Positions 17,719-27,159 are shown, counted from the first letter of the stretch. The stretch: 64,000 nucleotides of DNA from Motiliproteus sp036961355 (GCA_036961355.1 JBALVL010000024.1:1-64000), one strand, 5' to 3'. Program-made: numbers and translations. The notes: generated from the letters alone by a model not told the origin.

Positions 17719-19509
17719 ATGCCGCATGTACTTTCTAAACTGTTATCTCGCAAGATAATACTGGGCACCTCGATAGGGGTCGGCCTGATTTTCATGGCTA
17801 TTGGCGTGATTTTCTGGGGCGGTTTCAACACAGCAATGCAAGCTACCAATACCATGGAGTTCTGTATTGGTTGCCACGAAATGAAGGACAACGTCTACGT
17901 CGAATACAAAGAGACGATTCACTACCAGAACCGTAGCGGCGTACGAGCTGTCTGTTCAGACTGCCACGTGCCACGCGACTGGACCTACAAGATGATCCGT
18001 AAGATCCAGGCCAGTAAAGAGGTTTGGGGCAAAATCACCGGGGTGATTGATACCCGCGAAAAATTCCAGGAACACCGCATCGAGATGGCCGCCCGTGAAT
18101 GGGCTCGGATGAAGTCCACTGACTCCCGCGAATGCCGCAACTGTCACGATTTCAACACCATGATGCCGGAGAACCAAAAACCACGGGCTCGCAAGCAACA
18201 CATCAATGCGATGACCGCCGGTAATACCTGTATCGACTGTCACAAAGGTATTGCCCACGAAAGTGTTCATGACCAGCTCAGCGACGAAGAGATGGAAGAA
18301 CTGAGCAAGCCAAATCCAGACAATGCGATCGAACTGCCGCAGCACTGGAAAGACTTCCTTGTTAAAGAGGAAGCCGACAAGCAACGCGCGAAGGAAGAAA
18401 AGAAAGCTGCCATTGAAGCCGCTAAGATTGCTAAAGCTAAAGCAGCCGAAGAGGCCGCCAAACAAGCGGCTATTGATGCAGAGAAAGCCAAGGCCGATGC
18501 CGCCACTGCTAAAGCTGCTGGCGTCAAAGCCAAGCCGGTTGCCAAAGCCCAGCCAGTTGCAATGACAAAAGCCGCTGCCAAGCCTGCAGCATCCTCGGTC
18601 GATTGGGATCTGGTGGCAGACCGTACCGTCACCGTATTCTTCCCGGGCCAAACCTCGATCGAATGGGTGATGCGCGGTAAAGACCACGGTGGTGCCCGTC
18701 CGGTTAAAGCCGGTGACCGCTGTGTCGACTGTCACGATCAGGAAACCGCCGATATGGGCGAGAAGATCGTTACCGGTAAGAAGGAGGGTGTAGAGCCTAC
18801 GCCGATCCCGGGTAAGCGCGGCAGCATTGCGGTTTCCGTTAAAGCAGCCCACGACACTGACAACCTGTACCTACGGTTCCAGTGGACCAACAGTGAGCAT
18901 ACACCGGCACCGTTTGTCGATGGCGGCAAGATGGACCCTAAGAACCAGATGAAACTGGCGCTGATGCTGGCCGATGACAACAGCGATAAATTCGCATCAC
19001 AGGCCGGTTGCTGGGGCACTTGCCACGCCGATCTGGATGGTATGCCGTTCGCACCCGAAGGCCAGCAGGTTAGTAAGTACCTGATGGATAGCCGTACCAA
19101 GGTTGAGATGAAAGGTCGTCGCGGTAAAGCACTGGGTGGCTGGGACAAGCGTAAAGAGGACGGCGATATCAAAGCCGAATTCGACGCTGGCCGCTTCATG
19201 GACATCCTGCGCTACAAGGGTGGCGAGGAGCTAGCTGAAACCGGTTATATCCTGGCCGATCGTGAGATGAACCATGACGACATGGTTAAGTTCAACGCGC
19301 GTAAAGAGGGTGACCAGTGGATTGTTGAAGTTAAGCGTAAGCTTAATACCGGCAAGCCAGGCGACATTGTACTGTCCAAGGACAATGTCTATAACCTAGG
19401 CTTCGCGATCCACGACGACTACACTAATGCGCGTTTCCACCACGTATCGCTGGGTTATAAGCTAGGCTTTGATAACGACGACGTGGAGATCAATTCCGCA
19501 GCCCAGTAA
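17719..19509 (+). CDS. NapC/NirT tetrahaem cytochrome fused to an ethylbenzene-dehydrogenase-like haem domain
   Basis: 596-residue membrane-anchored multihaem protein. One TM helix (residues ~13-33) is followed by a NapC/NirT core with four CxxCH motifs at C49, C79, C139 and C171, which takes electrons from quinol. A charged Ala/Lys-rich linker (residues ~215-290) leads to a second module with a CVDCH at 335 and an unusual CX3CH (CWGTCH) at 431, as seen in the haem-binding ethylbenzene-dehydrogenase/DMSO-reductase gamma family. It probably passes electrons from the quinol pool to NirS, perhaps via the cupredoxin encoded next. Up to six c-type haems; the sixth needs proof. Confidence 0.9.
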   Translation: MPHVLSKLLSRKIILGTSIGVGLIFMAIGVIFWGGFNTAMQATNTMEFCIGCHEMKDNVYVEYKETIHYQNRSGVRAVCSDCHVPRDWTYKMIRKIQASKEVWGKITGVIDTREKFQEHRIEMAAREWARMKSTDSRECRNCHDFNTMMPENQKPRARKQHINAMTAGNTCIDCHKGIAHESVHDQLSDEEMEELSKPNPDNAIELPQHWKDFLVKEEADKQRAKEEKKAAIEAAKIAKAKAAEEAAKQAAIDAEKAKADAATAKAAGVKAKPVAKAQPVAMTKAAAKPAASSVDWDLVADRTVTVFFPGQTSIEWVMRGKDHGGARPVKAGDRCVDCHDQETADMGEKIVTGKKEGVEPTPIPGKRGSIAVSVKAAHDTDNLYLRFQWTNSEHTPAPFVDGGKMDPKNQMKLALMLADDNSDKFASQAGCWGTCHADLDGMPFAPEGQQVSKYLMDSRTKVEMKGRRGKALGGWDKRKEDGDIKAEFDAGRFMDILRYKGGEELAETGYILADREMNHDDMVKFNARKEGDQWIVEVKRKLNTGKPGDIVLSKDNVYNLGFAIHDDYTNARFHHVSLGYKLGFDNDDVEINSAAQ

Positions 19510-19539
19510 CGGCTGCACCAACTGACGGAGAACGGGGCC

Positions 19540-19926
19540 ATGATCGCACACCGCTATCATTCGCAGCGTATGCAACTTGTCGCTGCTGGCGGGTTAACCA
19601 CCCGCTGCACCCCGCTCACTCTGATTCTGTCGCTGGTACTGATACTGTTCAGTACCAGCTCTCTCGCCGAAACCCATACCATCGAAATCAAAAAGATGAA
19701 GTTCCTAACACCGGAACTAACCATCAAATTGAACGATACTGTGGTCTGGAACAACATCGAAAAGCGCCAGTACCACAGCGTCTGGTTCGAACAAGCGGGC
19801 GACCCCGAACCCGATTACTTCTTCCCCGATGAATCTTATCAACGCAGCTTTGAGCAATTAGGCTCATTTCTGTATCGCTGCGGCCCCCACCCCGAGATGA
19901 CAGGCACTATTCACGTCGTTGAGTAA
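19540..19926 (+). CDS. Plastocyanin-like cupredoxin
   Basis: Small exported blue-copper protein, 128 residues, with a hydrophobic export segment (residues ~26-44, cleavage after SLA). The type 1 copper ligands are H79 (QYHSVWF), C114, H117 and M120 in CGPHPEM. Placed 30 nt after the haem fusion, it is a likely soluble electron carrier to nitrite reductase; cupredoxins do this job in other denitrifiers. An internal ATG at 19570 is an alternative start. Confidence 0.88.
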   Translation: MIAHRYHSQRMQLVAAGGLTTRCTPLTLILSLVLILFSTSSLAETHTIEIKKMKFLTPELTIKLNDTVVWNNIEKRQYHSVWFEQAGDPEPDYFFPDESYQRSFEQLGSFLYRCGPHPEMTGTIHVVE

Positions 19927-20029
19927 CGGCCTGCGCTATCCCTTCATAACGATAACCCCGTTCTATCGATTACCTTTCTGTCGATCACCTCCCTCCACAT
20001 CAAAAATCCGCCATATCGATACCTATCAT

Positions 20030-20060
20030 TTGACCCGTCTACAGGTTGAGGGTTTAAGCT
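20030..20060 (+). promoter_or_regulatory. MerR-type promoter with 19-bp spacer
   Basis: TTGACC at 20030-20035 and TAAGCT at 20055-20060 are separated by exactly 19 bp, the overlong spacer that MerR-family activators untwist. An ACCC/GGGT dyad lies in the spacer. It sits just before the MerR gene, so autoregulation is likely. Confidence 0.7.
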
Positions 20061-20088
20061 CAGCATTCGACAGGCAGAGGATGATTGA

Positions 20089-20601
20089 ATGTTTACGGTG
20101 ACTCAGCTCGCACGAAAATGCGGCATCTCTCGGGCAACAATTTTGTACTACGAACGCCAAGGGCTGCTGGTTCCTGCCCACCGTTCGGATAACGGTTACC
20201 GCTGGTACGGCGATAGCGAGATAGAACGGTTACAAGCGATCGTTTCATACCGCTCGTACGGCATAGCCGTGGTCCAGATCGCCGATCTACTCGATCACAG
20301 AGATGGCGCCTCCCAATGGGAGATTCTGAAAGATCACTTCAACGGGCTGGAGCAAGAGATCAACCAGCTACGAAAACAACAGCGAGCGATTATCGCCTTG
20401 CTGCAACAACCTAAATTATTGGAGCAAAACATGGTCACCAAAGAGCGTTGGGTAGAGATAATGAAAGCCGCCGGTTTTGATGAAGCGGCGATGACAAAAT
20501 GGCACCAGAAATTTGAAACGATGGAGCCGACCGAGCACCAGCTATTTCTCGAATCGCTGGGGATTGAGGAGCAGGAAATTAAGCGGATACGCGGTTTGTA
20601 A
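20089..20601 (+). CDS. MerR family transcriptional regulator
   Basis: 170-residue regulator with the typical N-terminal winged HTH (FTVTQLARKCGISRATILYYE then the LVPAHRSDNGYRWY wing) and a coiled coil. The C-terminal part has no Cys pair, so it does not look like a metal sensor of the CueR/MerR kind; it instead resembles MerR proteins with a TipAS-like or unknown effector domain. Downstream of the nir cluster; the target beyond its own promoter is unknown. Confidence 0.88.
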   Translation: MFTVTQLARKCGISRATILYYERQGLLVPAHRSDNGYRWYGDSEIERLQAIVSYRSYGIAVVQIADLLDHRDGASQWEILKDHFNGLEQEINQLRKQQRAIIALLQQPKLLEQNMVTKERWVEIMKAAGFDEAAMTKWHQKFETMEPTEHQLFLESLGIEEQEIKRIRGL

Positions 20602-20607
20602 AAAACA

Positions 20608-20628
20608 AAGGCCTCACGAAGAGGCCTT
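20608..20628 (+). terminator. Terminator after the MerR gene
   Basis: AAGGCCTC/GAGGCCTT stem with a five-base loop, 7 nt after the stop codon. Only a short T-run follows; the A-run on the other side would let it work for the minus strand too. Confidence 0.7.
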
Positions 20629-20696
20629 AATACGCGGAGGCAGCCGAAGTTAACATCCGCCTCGTGACATCGCTATCAGCGACAGGTCGAGCTATT

Positions 20697-21044
20697 TCAG
20701 ACCGCAGCGGTCACCGAAATTTCTACTAAGAGTTCCGAGCTAGCCATACGTGCCTCGACGCAGGCTCTGGCGGGGGCGCTTCCCTCAGGAACCCAAGCAT
20801 CCCAGACCGCATTCATTGCGGCGAAGTCGGCCATATCTTTGAGATAGATGGTCGCCGTTAGCAATTTATCCCGGCTGCTGCCTACAGACTCAACCAGCGC
20901 ATCGACCTTGGCCAGCATCGTCGTTGTCTGCCCGGTAATATCGGCGCTGCGATCTTCGGCCACCTGGCCGCAAAGGTAGGCGGTGCCATTATGCACCACG
21001 ATTCGGCTCATACGTGCTGCGGTCTGGAAACGGGTAATCGACAT
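20697..21044 (-). CDS. RidA family protein
   Basis: 115-residue YjgF/YER057c/UK114 family protein. RidA hydrolyses reactive enamine/imine intermediates released by amino-acid dehydratases and amine oxidases. The conserved RACVEARMA segment contains the substrate-binding Arg. It is the last gene of an operon that oxidises an amino acid or amine, where clearing imines makes sense. Confidence 0.9.
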   Translation of the reverse strand: MSITRFQTAARMSRIVVHNGTAYLCGQVAEDRSADITGQTTTMLAKVDALVESVGSSRDKLLTATIYLKDMADFAAMNAVWDAWVPEGSAPARACVEARMASSELLVEISVTAAV

Positions 21045-21080
21045 CGTATTACTCTCTTTTTCTAATACGGATAGGGATAA

Positions 21081-22541
21081 TCAGGCTTTGGCCTGCTCAA
21101 CGAATTCTGACTCTAATTTTGGCTCTAGTTCTGACTCTAGTTCTGGCTCCATGCTCGCCAACTCCCCTAAGGTGACCGGCTTGATCGGTGAACGAATATT
21201 GTAATAGCCGACCTCAGAGACCGGCGCATTATGCACTTCGGCCATCAGTTGCGATACCGTCAGCCCGCACATACGCCCCTGACATGGCCCCATACCCGCT
21301 CGGCTGAAGGCTTTTGCCTGGTTCGGGCCGGCACAACCATTTTTCGCGACACTGCGGATATCACCCGCAGTGACCTCTTCGCAGCGGCACACCAATGTCT
21401 CATCGGCTGGCCGCAAAAACACCGCAGCCGGGCGGTAGAGTCGGTCCAGAAAGGGGCGGATTGCCAACTGCTGAGCGATCGCCTGCTGCAATTTTTGGGT
21501 GTCTTGGTCGTGTGCCTCTGTGTTCTGGGTTTGCTGACCGGTATCACCCAGCCTCGATGCTATCTCAATGGCTGCTAATTTACCCTGCAGCTCGGCAACC
21601 AGCGCACCACCAATCCCAGCGCTATCGCCGGCGACAAAGACACCGCCGACGCTGGTCTCTCCGCCACTATCAAGGCACGGATGCCAACACTGCTGTAGTT
21701 CATCCCAGCGGTGCTCTGCGCCCAAAGACCTCGTTAACTGGACGTTGGGTACTACACCCTGATGAACCAATAGCGTGGAACAGGCCAGCGTTTGCTCGCG
21801 GTCCTTGTGGCGAAAGCGAACCCTGGCAAGTTTGCCGTCGCTGCCGCCCTCGGCACGTAGCTGTTGGACACCACTCAGCCGCTTTACACCAGCAGAGCGC
21901 AGCTCCATCAGTAACTTGCAGCCTTTGAGCAGATAACGCCACCCCCGCAGCGCGCCCGGTAGTTCGCGTAGCGCCTCAACGTAATGGCGGCTCGGCGTGG
22001 TATCGAGCACCGCGGCGATCGACACGCCGGCGCGCTGTAACTGGCAGGCGATCAGCAGCAACAACGGCCCGCTACCGGCGATCACCAGCGGTTCGGACGG
22101 AGCCAAACCGCTACTTTTAAGCATGATCTGGGCAGCGCCGCAGGTCATCACCCCCGGCGTGGTCCAGCCGGGGAACGGTACCGGCCGCTCCTGTGCACCG
22201 GTTGCAAGCAATAAGCGGCTGAAACTGATCCGCCGACTGCTACCCTCCAGCGACAGACACAGATGGCGGGCACCGATCTCCCACACGGTGGCGCTGTGTA
22301 ACACCTCGATCTTGGCCGCTGAAAACTCAGCCACCAGATCGGCGCCATAATAATACTCAGGTCCCAGAATCCGTTTATCCTGCAACACCGGTTGTCCGAC
22401 TTGGCGGTAGATCTGACCGCCAGCGCGGGGCTGCTCATCGATCACCACCACGTTTAAGCCACGGTGGGCACTCTCGATAGCGGCTGCCATCCCCGCAGGG
22501 CCGGCACCCACCACGGCAAGATCGTATTGCACTGTGCTCAT
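21081..22541 (-). CDS. FAD/NAD-binding dehydrogenase alpha subunit (OoxA/HcnB/LhpE type) with C-terminal BFD 2Fe-2S domain
   Basis: Large subunit of a heterotrimeric flavin dehydrogenase. FAD loop VVGAGPAGMAAAIES lies at the N terminus, a second dinucleotide fold (VIAGSGPLLLLIA) mid-protein, and a C-terminal BFD-like cluster with CRCEE and GPCQGRMCG. Relatives are opine oxidase, hydrogen cyanide synthase and D-hydroxyproline dehydrogenase. Its ATG overlaps the stop of the small subunit gene (ATGA) with GGAGG upstream. Residues 470-486 of the C-terminal tail are a Glu/Leu/Ser repeat (ELESELEPKLESE), a low-complexity oddity. Confidence 0.88.
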   Translation of the reverse strand: MSTVQYDLAVVGAGPAGMAAAIESAHRGLNVVVIDEQPRAGGQIYRQVGQPVLQDKRILGPEYYYGADLVAEFSAAKIEVLHSATVWEIGARHLCLSLEGSSRRISFSRLLLATGAQERPVPFPGWTTPGVMTCGAAQIMLKSSGLAPSEPLVIAGSGPLLLLIACQLQRAGVSIAAVLDTTPSRHYVEALRELPGALRGWRYLLKGCKLLMELRSAGVKRLSGVQQLRAEGGSDGKLARVRFRHKDREQTLACSTLLVHQGVVPNVQLTRSLGAEHRWDELQQCWHPCLDSGGETSVGGVFVAGDSAGIGGALVAELQGKLAAIEIASRLGDTGQQTQNTEAHDQDTQKLQQAIAQQLAIRPFLDRLYRPAAVFLRPADETLVCRCEEVTAGDIRSVAKNGCAGPNQAKAFSRAGMGPCQGRMCGLTVSQLMAEVHNAPVSEVGYYNIRSPIKPVTLGELASMEPELESELEPKLESEFVEQAKA

Positions 22542-22858
22542 ACTGACTCCTCCATCACCGCGCGAGCGCCGTGTTGAAAGCCAACCTCCATCCCTTCGAC
22601 CACCGGGATCATACAGCCCTGTGTATTGGCTTGCCCGTCGATCACCATCAGGCACTCAAAGCAGACACCCATCATGCAGTAAGGCGCGCGCGGACTCGTC
22701 GACACAGCTGTGGTTCGGGTTGGCCCGAGGCCAGCCGCCAATACCGCTGCCGCCACACTTTCCCCCGCCCGAGCGGTAACAACCTGCCCTTCGACACGAA
22801 AGCTAATCGTTTCAGCGGCGTTCGAGGGGAGCCGTTTAAAGGCTGAATCGTTCAGCAT
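22538..22858 (-). CDS. 2Fe-2S ferredoxin-like small subunit (OoxC/HcnA/LhpF type)
   Basis: 106-residue plant-type 2Fe-2S protein; CMMGVCFEC and a later Cys (QGCMIPV) are the cluster ligands. It bridges electrons in the three-part dehydrogenase. I chose the ATG at 22858 with GGAGGAG 5 nt upstream; it lies inside the end of the beta subunit gene, giving a 23-nt overlap. Confidence 0.88.
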   Translation of the reverse strand: MLNDSAFKRLPSNAAETISFRVEGQVVTARAGESVAAAVLAAGLGPTRTTAVSTSPRAPYCMMGVCFECLMVIDGQANTQGCMIPVVEGMEVGFQHGARAVMEESV

Positions 22859-23966
22859 GGAACTCCTCCAGAGAGAGACTTGGGTCGGCAATGCCAGTGG
22901 CGATCCACTCGGCGATCGGACCGGCATGCGCCGCTGCTAAAGTGACACCGCTGTGGCATGACACCAGAAAGGCCCCCGGATATTGTTGAGATTGCTGATA
23001 AATAGGGTAACCGTCGGGTGTCATCACCCGCAGCGCCCCCCAGGAGCGAATCAACCGGACCTTTTTGAGCAGTGGGAACATCGTTATCGCTCGTCGTGCA
23101 ATCGTCGCCACCACGTCGGTGGTCGTGCCGCTGTCCAGCCCCACGTCCTCCTTAGAATCACCACACTGGATAGTGCCTTCGCCGGTTTGGCGTACATGGC
23201 CGGTGGGATAATCGAGAAAATGCTGCACCCGTTCGGCGATCAATACCTGGCCGCGGTTGGGTACCACCGGAGCAGACAACCCCAATTGAGGAGCCAGATC
23301 ACGGTTGCCTAGCCCTGCGGCCAGTACCACCTTATCTGCCTCAAATTGCTGGTCGCCGCAGTGAACCCGGAAACGGCCCTGTTGCGGCTCGACCCGGGTC
23401 ACCGGACCGCTAGTGAGTAATCGACCACCGTTAGCGATAAAGCGCTGCGCCATCGCGCGCAATAGCAACAGCGGATTAACGTGACCGTCTTCCGGCCCCC
23501 AGGTGGCGCCTGCCACCGTCGGACCAATCTCGGGCACCTTGGCTTTGAGCTGCTCATGGTTCAGCACCTCGTACGGATAGTCACCGTTATGCTCGTCGCG
23601 CATCGCGTCTAGCATCAGCCGACGTTGTTCCAATTCTTGCTCGGTGAGACAGATAAACAGCCCGCCGATCTGAGAGAGCTGTACGTCAACACCGGTCGAG
23701 GCGGTCAGTTGCTCGGCAAACGGCCCCCACAAGCGTGCCGATAAGCGGCTCAAGCGGGCGTAGGCGGGACAGGTATCCCCTTTGCCCTGCACCCACACCA
23801 AGCCAAAATTTCCGCGAGACGCACGTATAGCGATATCACCTTCGTCGATGATAGAAACGGTTAACCCCTGGTCTTGCAACCCGAGAGCCACCGCCAACCC
23901 CACTAGCCCGCCACCGATAACGGCCACCTCTGCCTCATAGCGACCAGGATTCGCACCTACGCTCAT
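22836..23966 (-). CDS. FAD-dependent D-amino-acid/opine oxidase beta subunit (OoxB/HcnC type)
   Basis: DadA-like FAD oxidoreductase, 376 residues, with VIGGGLVGLAVALGLQ at the N terminus and the terminal SCHSGVTLAAAHAG flavin-binding segment. It holds the catalytic site of the heterotrimer. Octopine/nopaline oxidase, D-hydroxyproline dehydrogenase and glycine-oxidising HCN synthase are the known relatives; the NocR-like regulator and RidA next door favour an amino-acid or opine substrate over cyanide formation. Confidence 0.87.
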   Translation of the reverse strand: MSVGANPGRYEAEVAVIGGGLVGLAVALGLQDQGLTVSIIDEGDIAIRASRGNFGLVWVQGKGDTCPAYARLSRLSARLWGPFAEQLTASTGVDVQLSQIGGLFICLTEQELEQRRLMLDAMRDEHNGDYPYEVLNHEQLKAKVPEIGPTVAGATWGPEDGHVNPLLLLRAMAQRFIANGGRLLTSGPVTRVEPQQGRFRVHCGDQQFEADKVVLAAGLGNRDLAPQLGLSAPVVPNRGQVLIAERVQHFLDYPTGHVRQTGEGTIQCGDSKEDVGLDSGTTTDVVATIARRAITMFPLLKKVRLIRSWGALRVMTPDGYPIYQQSQQYPGAFLVSCHSGVTLAAAHAGPIAEWIATGIADPSLSLEEFHAERFSL

Positions 23967-24067
23967 GGCCTTCTCTCCAGTCGAATAATCGGTTAGCCCA
24001 TACGAATCGGGCTTGATGGCCGGCCACAACAAATGTGGCCGGCGTGTCGAGCTATCGGATTAGAGAA

Positions 24068-25066
24068 TCAATTGGCGACCTGATCCAAGATACCCTGACC
24101 CCACTCAGCACCCACGTCTTCCAGGATCTGTGGCCAAACCTCGGCGCGGACTTTCTGGGCCGCTGCGGCTAGCTCCTCGTCGTTCAAACGGACGATGGTC
24201 GCACCGTTATCGGCCAGCTTCTGCTCATAGGCTGCTTGGTCGGACTCGGCACGGCTCCAGCGCGTCACCTCGAAGGCCTGTGCTTCTGTCTGCAGCGCTT
24301 CACGCTCGTCTGCGTCAAGGTCGGAGAACGTCTCAGAGTTGATGATCATGTACCACACCTCAAAATGGGTGTTGACCGGCAAGTAGGTCTTGGTGACATC
24401 ACGGAACGAGGCGTAGTAACCCTCGGCACCAGAGCCGATCACCCCGTCAACCACGCCGGTCTGCACCGCGGTAAAGGCTTCTGAGAAGGGAATGGGGGAG
24501 CTGATGTAACCCAAAGCGTCGCCGGTCAACTGGAAGCTCTTGATACCGGGGACCCGCACCTTGATGCCTTTTTTGGCATTGGCATCGCCAGGTGATACCG
24601 CATCACGGTTCAATGAGATGCCACCGAAGTAGACCGGGTAGGCAGCCAACATGGTGATGTCCTGCTGGGCGTAGAGGCCTTTCATGGCTGTGTAGATAGC
24701 ACCACCGGGGCCGTAGACCTTGCGAGCCTGTGTCCAGTTCTCAGCAAGGTAAGGGAAGGAGCTGATCTGCATCTTGCGTGAAGCGGCGGTAGCAGCCGGC
24801 TGCACAGCCATGTCCACAGCGCCTACGGAGATCCGTTCTTGAACCGAGGTGTAGTCGCCCAGCGCGCTGGCCGCGTAGATCTTGAGTTTGATGTCTCCGC
24901 CGGTAGCCGCATCAACCTTGTCGGAAAACGCTTTGAGTTCCTGGTCGATGATCGTGCCTTGAGGCCGTACATGAGACATCTTCAGTGTCGCCGCTTGAGC
25001 AACTCCTACGGTTGCCAACGACAGTGACAGTGCAAAAGCGATTTCTTTGGTCAGCGTTATACGCAT
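24068..25066 (-). CDS. dctP: TRAP transporter solute-binding protein
   Basis: 332-residue periplasmic receptor of the DctP family with signal peptide ending near VAQA. The family Arg and the hydrophobic core PGIKSFQLTGDALGY are visible. It captures the substrate, probably the one oxidised by the neighbouring dehydrogenase, and delivers it to DctQM. ATG at 25066 chosen with GGAG about 8 nt upstream; an ATG four codons earlier is possible. Confidence 0.92.
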   Translation of the reverse strand: MRITLTKEIAFALSLSLATVGVAQAATLKMSHVRPQGTIIDQELKAFSDKVDAATGGDIKLKIYAASALGDYTSVQERISVGAVDMAVQPAATAASRKMQISSFPYLAENWTQARKVYGPGGAIYTAMKGLYAQQDITMLAAYPVYFGGISLNRDAVSPGDANAKKGIKVRVPGIKSFQLTGDALGYISSPIPFSEAFTAVQTGVVDGVIGSGAEGYYASFRDVTKTYLPVNTHFEVWYMIINSETFSDLDADEREALQTEAQAFEVTRWSRAESDQAAYEQKLADNGATIVRLNDEELAAAAQKVRAEVWPQILEDVGAEWGQGILDQVAN

Positions 25067-25180
25067 GGTCTTCTCCATTTTTTTTTAATATCCCAAAGCG
25101 GGAATCGAGGTAGAGCCTTTCTTTCGATCGTTAAAAACTTTCTGTTCAAATGCTTTCTATTCAAATATTTAGCTACAGCC

Positions 25181-26479
25181 TTAGTATCCAAGCTGGGCCG
25201 GAATGTATTCTGAGACTTCGGGCCAGATCAGCACCATGATCACCACCGGCAGATAGCCGAACAGCAGCAGGATCATGGCGGGTTTAATCACTTCGGTGAA
25301 TTTGACGTTGCCGATCCGTGCACCCAGATAGAGGATGCTGGCGTAGGGCGGTGTTACCCCACCCATCGCGGTGGTCACACCCATGATGGCGGCGAACTGG
25401 ATTGGACTAACACCCAGTGCTCCCATCAGCGGCATCAATAGCGGCGCGGTCAGGATGATGGCAGTGATGTCGTTGACCACCATGCCGATGGCGAACAGAA
25501 ACAGTGTCACCAGAATCAGCAGCATGGTCTTATCGGTGGTGATCTCGAAGATCACCTCTACCAGCGCCTGGGGGATGTCCTCCATCACGAACAGCTGGCT
25601 CAGCATCAGGCTGAACAGGATCATGATCAGGATGGCGCCCACGGCGGTGGCCGATTCTTTAGCGGATTCCAGGAAGGTTTTCCAAGTCAGCCCTTTATAG
25701 ATCCAGAAGCCGACCGGTAGCGCGTAGATCACTGCCACGGCTGCCGCTTCGGTGGGCGTCATAATGCCACCGTAGATACCGCCCAGAATGATCACCGGCA
25801 TCAGCAACGCCGGGATCGCATGCACGGTATGGTTGCCCGCTTCCTTGACTATCGCCCCGATCTCCATCGGCTCATCGAGCACCAGCGGGAACTTGCGCGC
25901 CATTACTAGGTTAACGATGGCGAAGTTGAGCATGATCAGCAGACCCGGCCCCAGCGTCGCCAGAAAGCTGGCCAGGATTGAGGTTTCAGTCACCCAGCCG
26001 TAGACGATCATGGTGACGCTGGGCGGAATCAACAGACCCAGGATCGACGAGTTGGCAATCAGTGCGGTAGCATACGCTCGGGGGTATCCCTTGCGCTCCA
26101 TCTCGGGGATTAATAGCGGGCCGATAGCGGCAATGCCGGTCAGGCCGCTGCCGGAGATAGCGCCGATAATGGCGCAGCTGATCGAGGCCACCACGCCCAG
26201 CCCGCCGCGAATCCGGCCGACAAAAACATTAACGAATTTGAGTAGACTGGCGGCGATACCACTAACACTCATGATGGTACCGGCAAACACGAACAGCGGG
26301 ATGGCCAGCAGTATCGGGTTGGTCAGCTGGCTAAAGCCCCACAACATCATCCCCTTCATGGTGGCATCACCCACCAGGGTCATGACCATCAGACCGGCGC
26401 CAAAGCAGTATGGCAGCGGCACACCCAGGGTCAGCAGAATAACCAGTACCAGAAAGGCTAACAGTGCAATCTCAACCAT
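25181..26479 (-). CDS. dctM: TRAP transporter large permease
   Basis: 432-residue permease with about a dozen hydrophobic helices, the DctM signature (ISGSGLTGIAAIG and MGVTTAMGGVTPPYA). It couples Na+ flow to uptake of an organic acid or amino-acid-like compound. It overlaps dctQ by 8 nt. Confidence 0.94.
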   Translation of the reverse strand: MVEIALLAFLVLVILLTLGVPLPYCFGAGLMVMTLVGDATMKGMMLWGFSQLTNPILLAIPLFVFAGTIMSVSGIAASLLKFVNVFVGRIRGGLGVVASISCAIIGAISGSGLTGIAAIGPLLIPEMERKGYPRAYATALIANSSILGLLIPPSVTMIVYGWVTETSILASFLATLGPGLLIMLNFAIVNLVMARKFPLVLDEPMEIGAIVKEAGNHTVHAIPALLMPVIILGGIYGGIMTPTEAAAVAVIYALPVGFWIYKGLTWKTFLESAKESATAVGAILIMILFSLMLSQLFVMEDIPQALVEVIFEITTDKTMLLILVTLFLFAIGMVVNDITAIILTAPLLMPLMGALGVSPIQFAAIMGVTTAMGGVTPPYASILYLGARIGNVKFTEVIKPAMILLLFGYLPVVIMVLIWPEVSEYIPAQLGY

Positions 26480-27032
26480 GATTCTTATCCTCGCGCTGAT
26501 CCAGCACCTGTAGCTCGTCGATTTCGTTGGTATGAGGGTGTTCGTGATCGATCGGCGTGCTCAGTGCTGCGCCTCCCCGGATCAGCGTGCGGATATGACC
26601 CCAGAGGTGCCAGGCGACGTATAGCGTCATCACGAAGAGGCCAAGAAACAGCGACGCTTCGTAAGTCAGCGTTGGCAGATACAGCGTTGGGGTCTCTTTA
26701 CCTACCCGCCAGGCATACTTCAAATAGTCCCAGGCCCAAAAGGTTAACCAGATTGAGATCGCCAGGCTGCAACTCTCAGAGACCACCAGCAAGATATGCC
26801 GGGCCCGTTCGGTACTGAGGAAGATCTCCAGTACATTGGCGCGTATCTGGGTGTCATCGCGAGAGGCGTTAACGGCACCGAGGATGTACAGCCATAGGGT
26901 CGGAATCACGGCAACCTCTTCCAGCCCCATCACCGGGGTTTCGAATACGTAGCGCGTAATCACCTGAATAAACTGGAAACCGGCGACCATGCTGATCAGC
27001 AGTGCCAGTGAATAACGAAAGAATCTCTCCAT
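26472..27032 (-). CDS. dctQ: TRAP transporter small permease
   Basis: 186-residue four-helix DctQ protein starting MERFFRYSLALL. The open frame continues 83 codons upstream, but that part lacks membrane features and runs across the operator into the LysR gene, so I place the start at 27032, preceded by AAGAGAA. First gene of the TRAP-dehydrogenase-RidA operon. Confidence 0.87.
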   Translation of the reverse strand: MERFFRYSLALLISMVAGFQFIQVITRYVFETPVMGLEEVAVIPTLWLYILGAVNASRDDTQIRANVLEIFLSTERARHILLVVSESCSLAISIWLTFWAWDYLKYAWRVGKETPTLYLPTLTYEASLFLGLFVMTLYVAWHLWGHIRTLIRGGAALSTPIDHEHPHTNEIDELQVLDQREDKNHG

Positions 27033-27131
27033 CTGTATTCTCTTTATTATGTTGGAGTCCTGCATGCGGGAATCGCTGTTTCGATCCACGCTGCTTCGGT
27101 GATAGCTATATTGCCCAGAGCAGCAAATAAC

Positions 27132-27159
27132 ATCAAATCGTTTATTTTTGGCATTTGAT
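27132..27159. promoter_or_regulatory. LysR-type operator between dctQ and the NocR-like gene
   Basis: ATCAAAT and ATTTGAT form a 7-14-7 inverted repeat in the divergent intergenic region, centred about 70 bp before the regulator's start. This is the form expected for a LysR regulator controlling both itself and the divergent operon. Confidence 0.55.

Noticed and set aside
17956..18852. 298-codon minus-strand frame inside the nirT-like gene
   Set aside because: It is a shadow of a strongly supported multihaem gene; its sequence is Phe/Gly-rich and matches no family.
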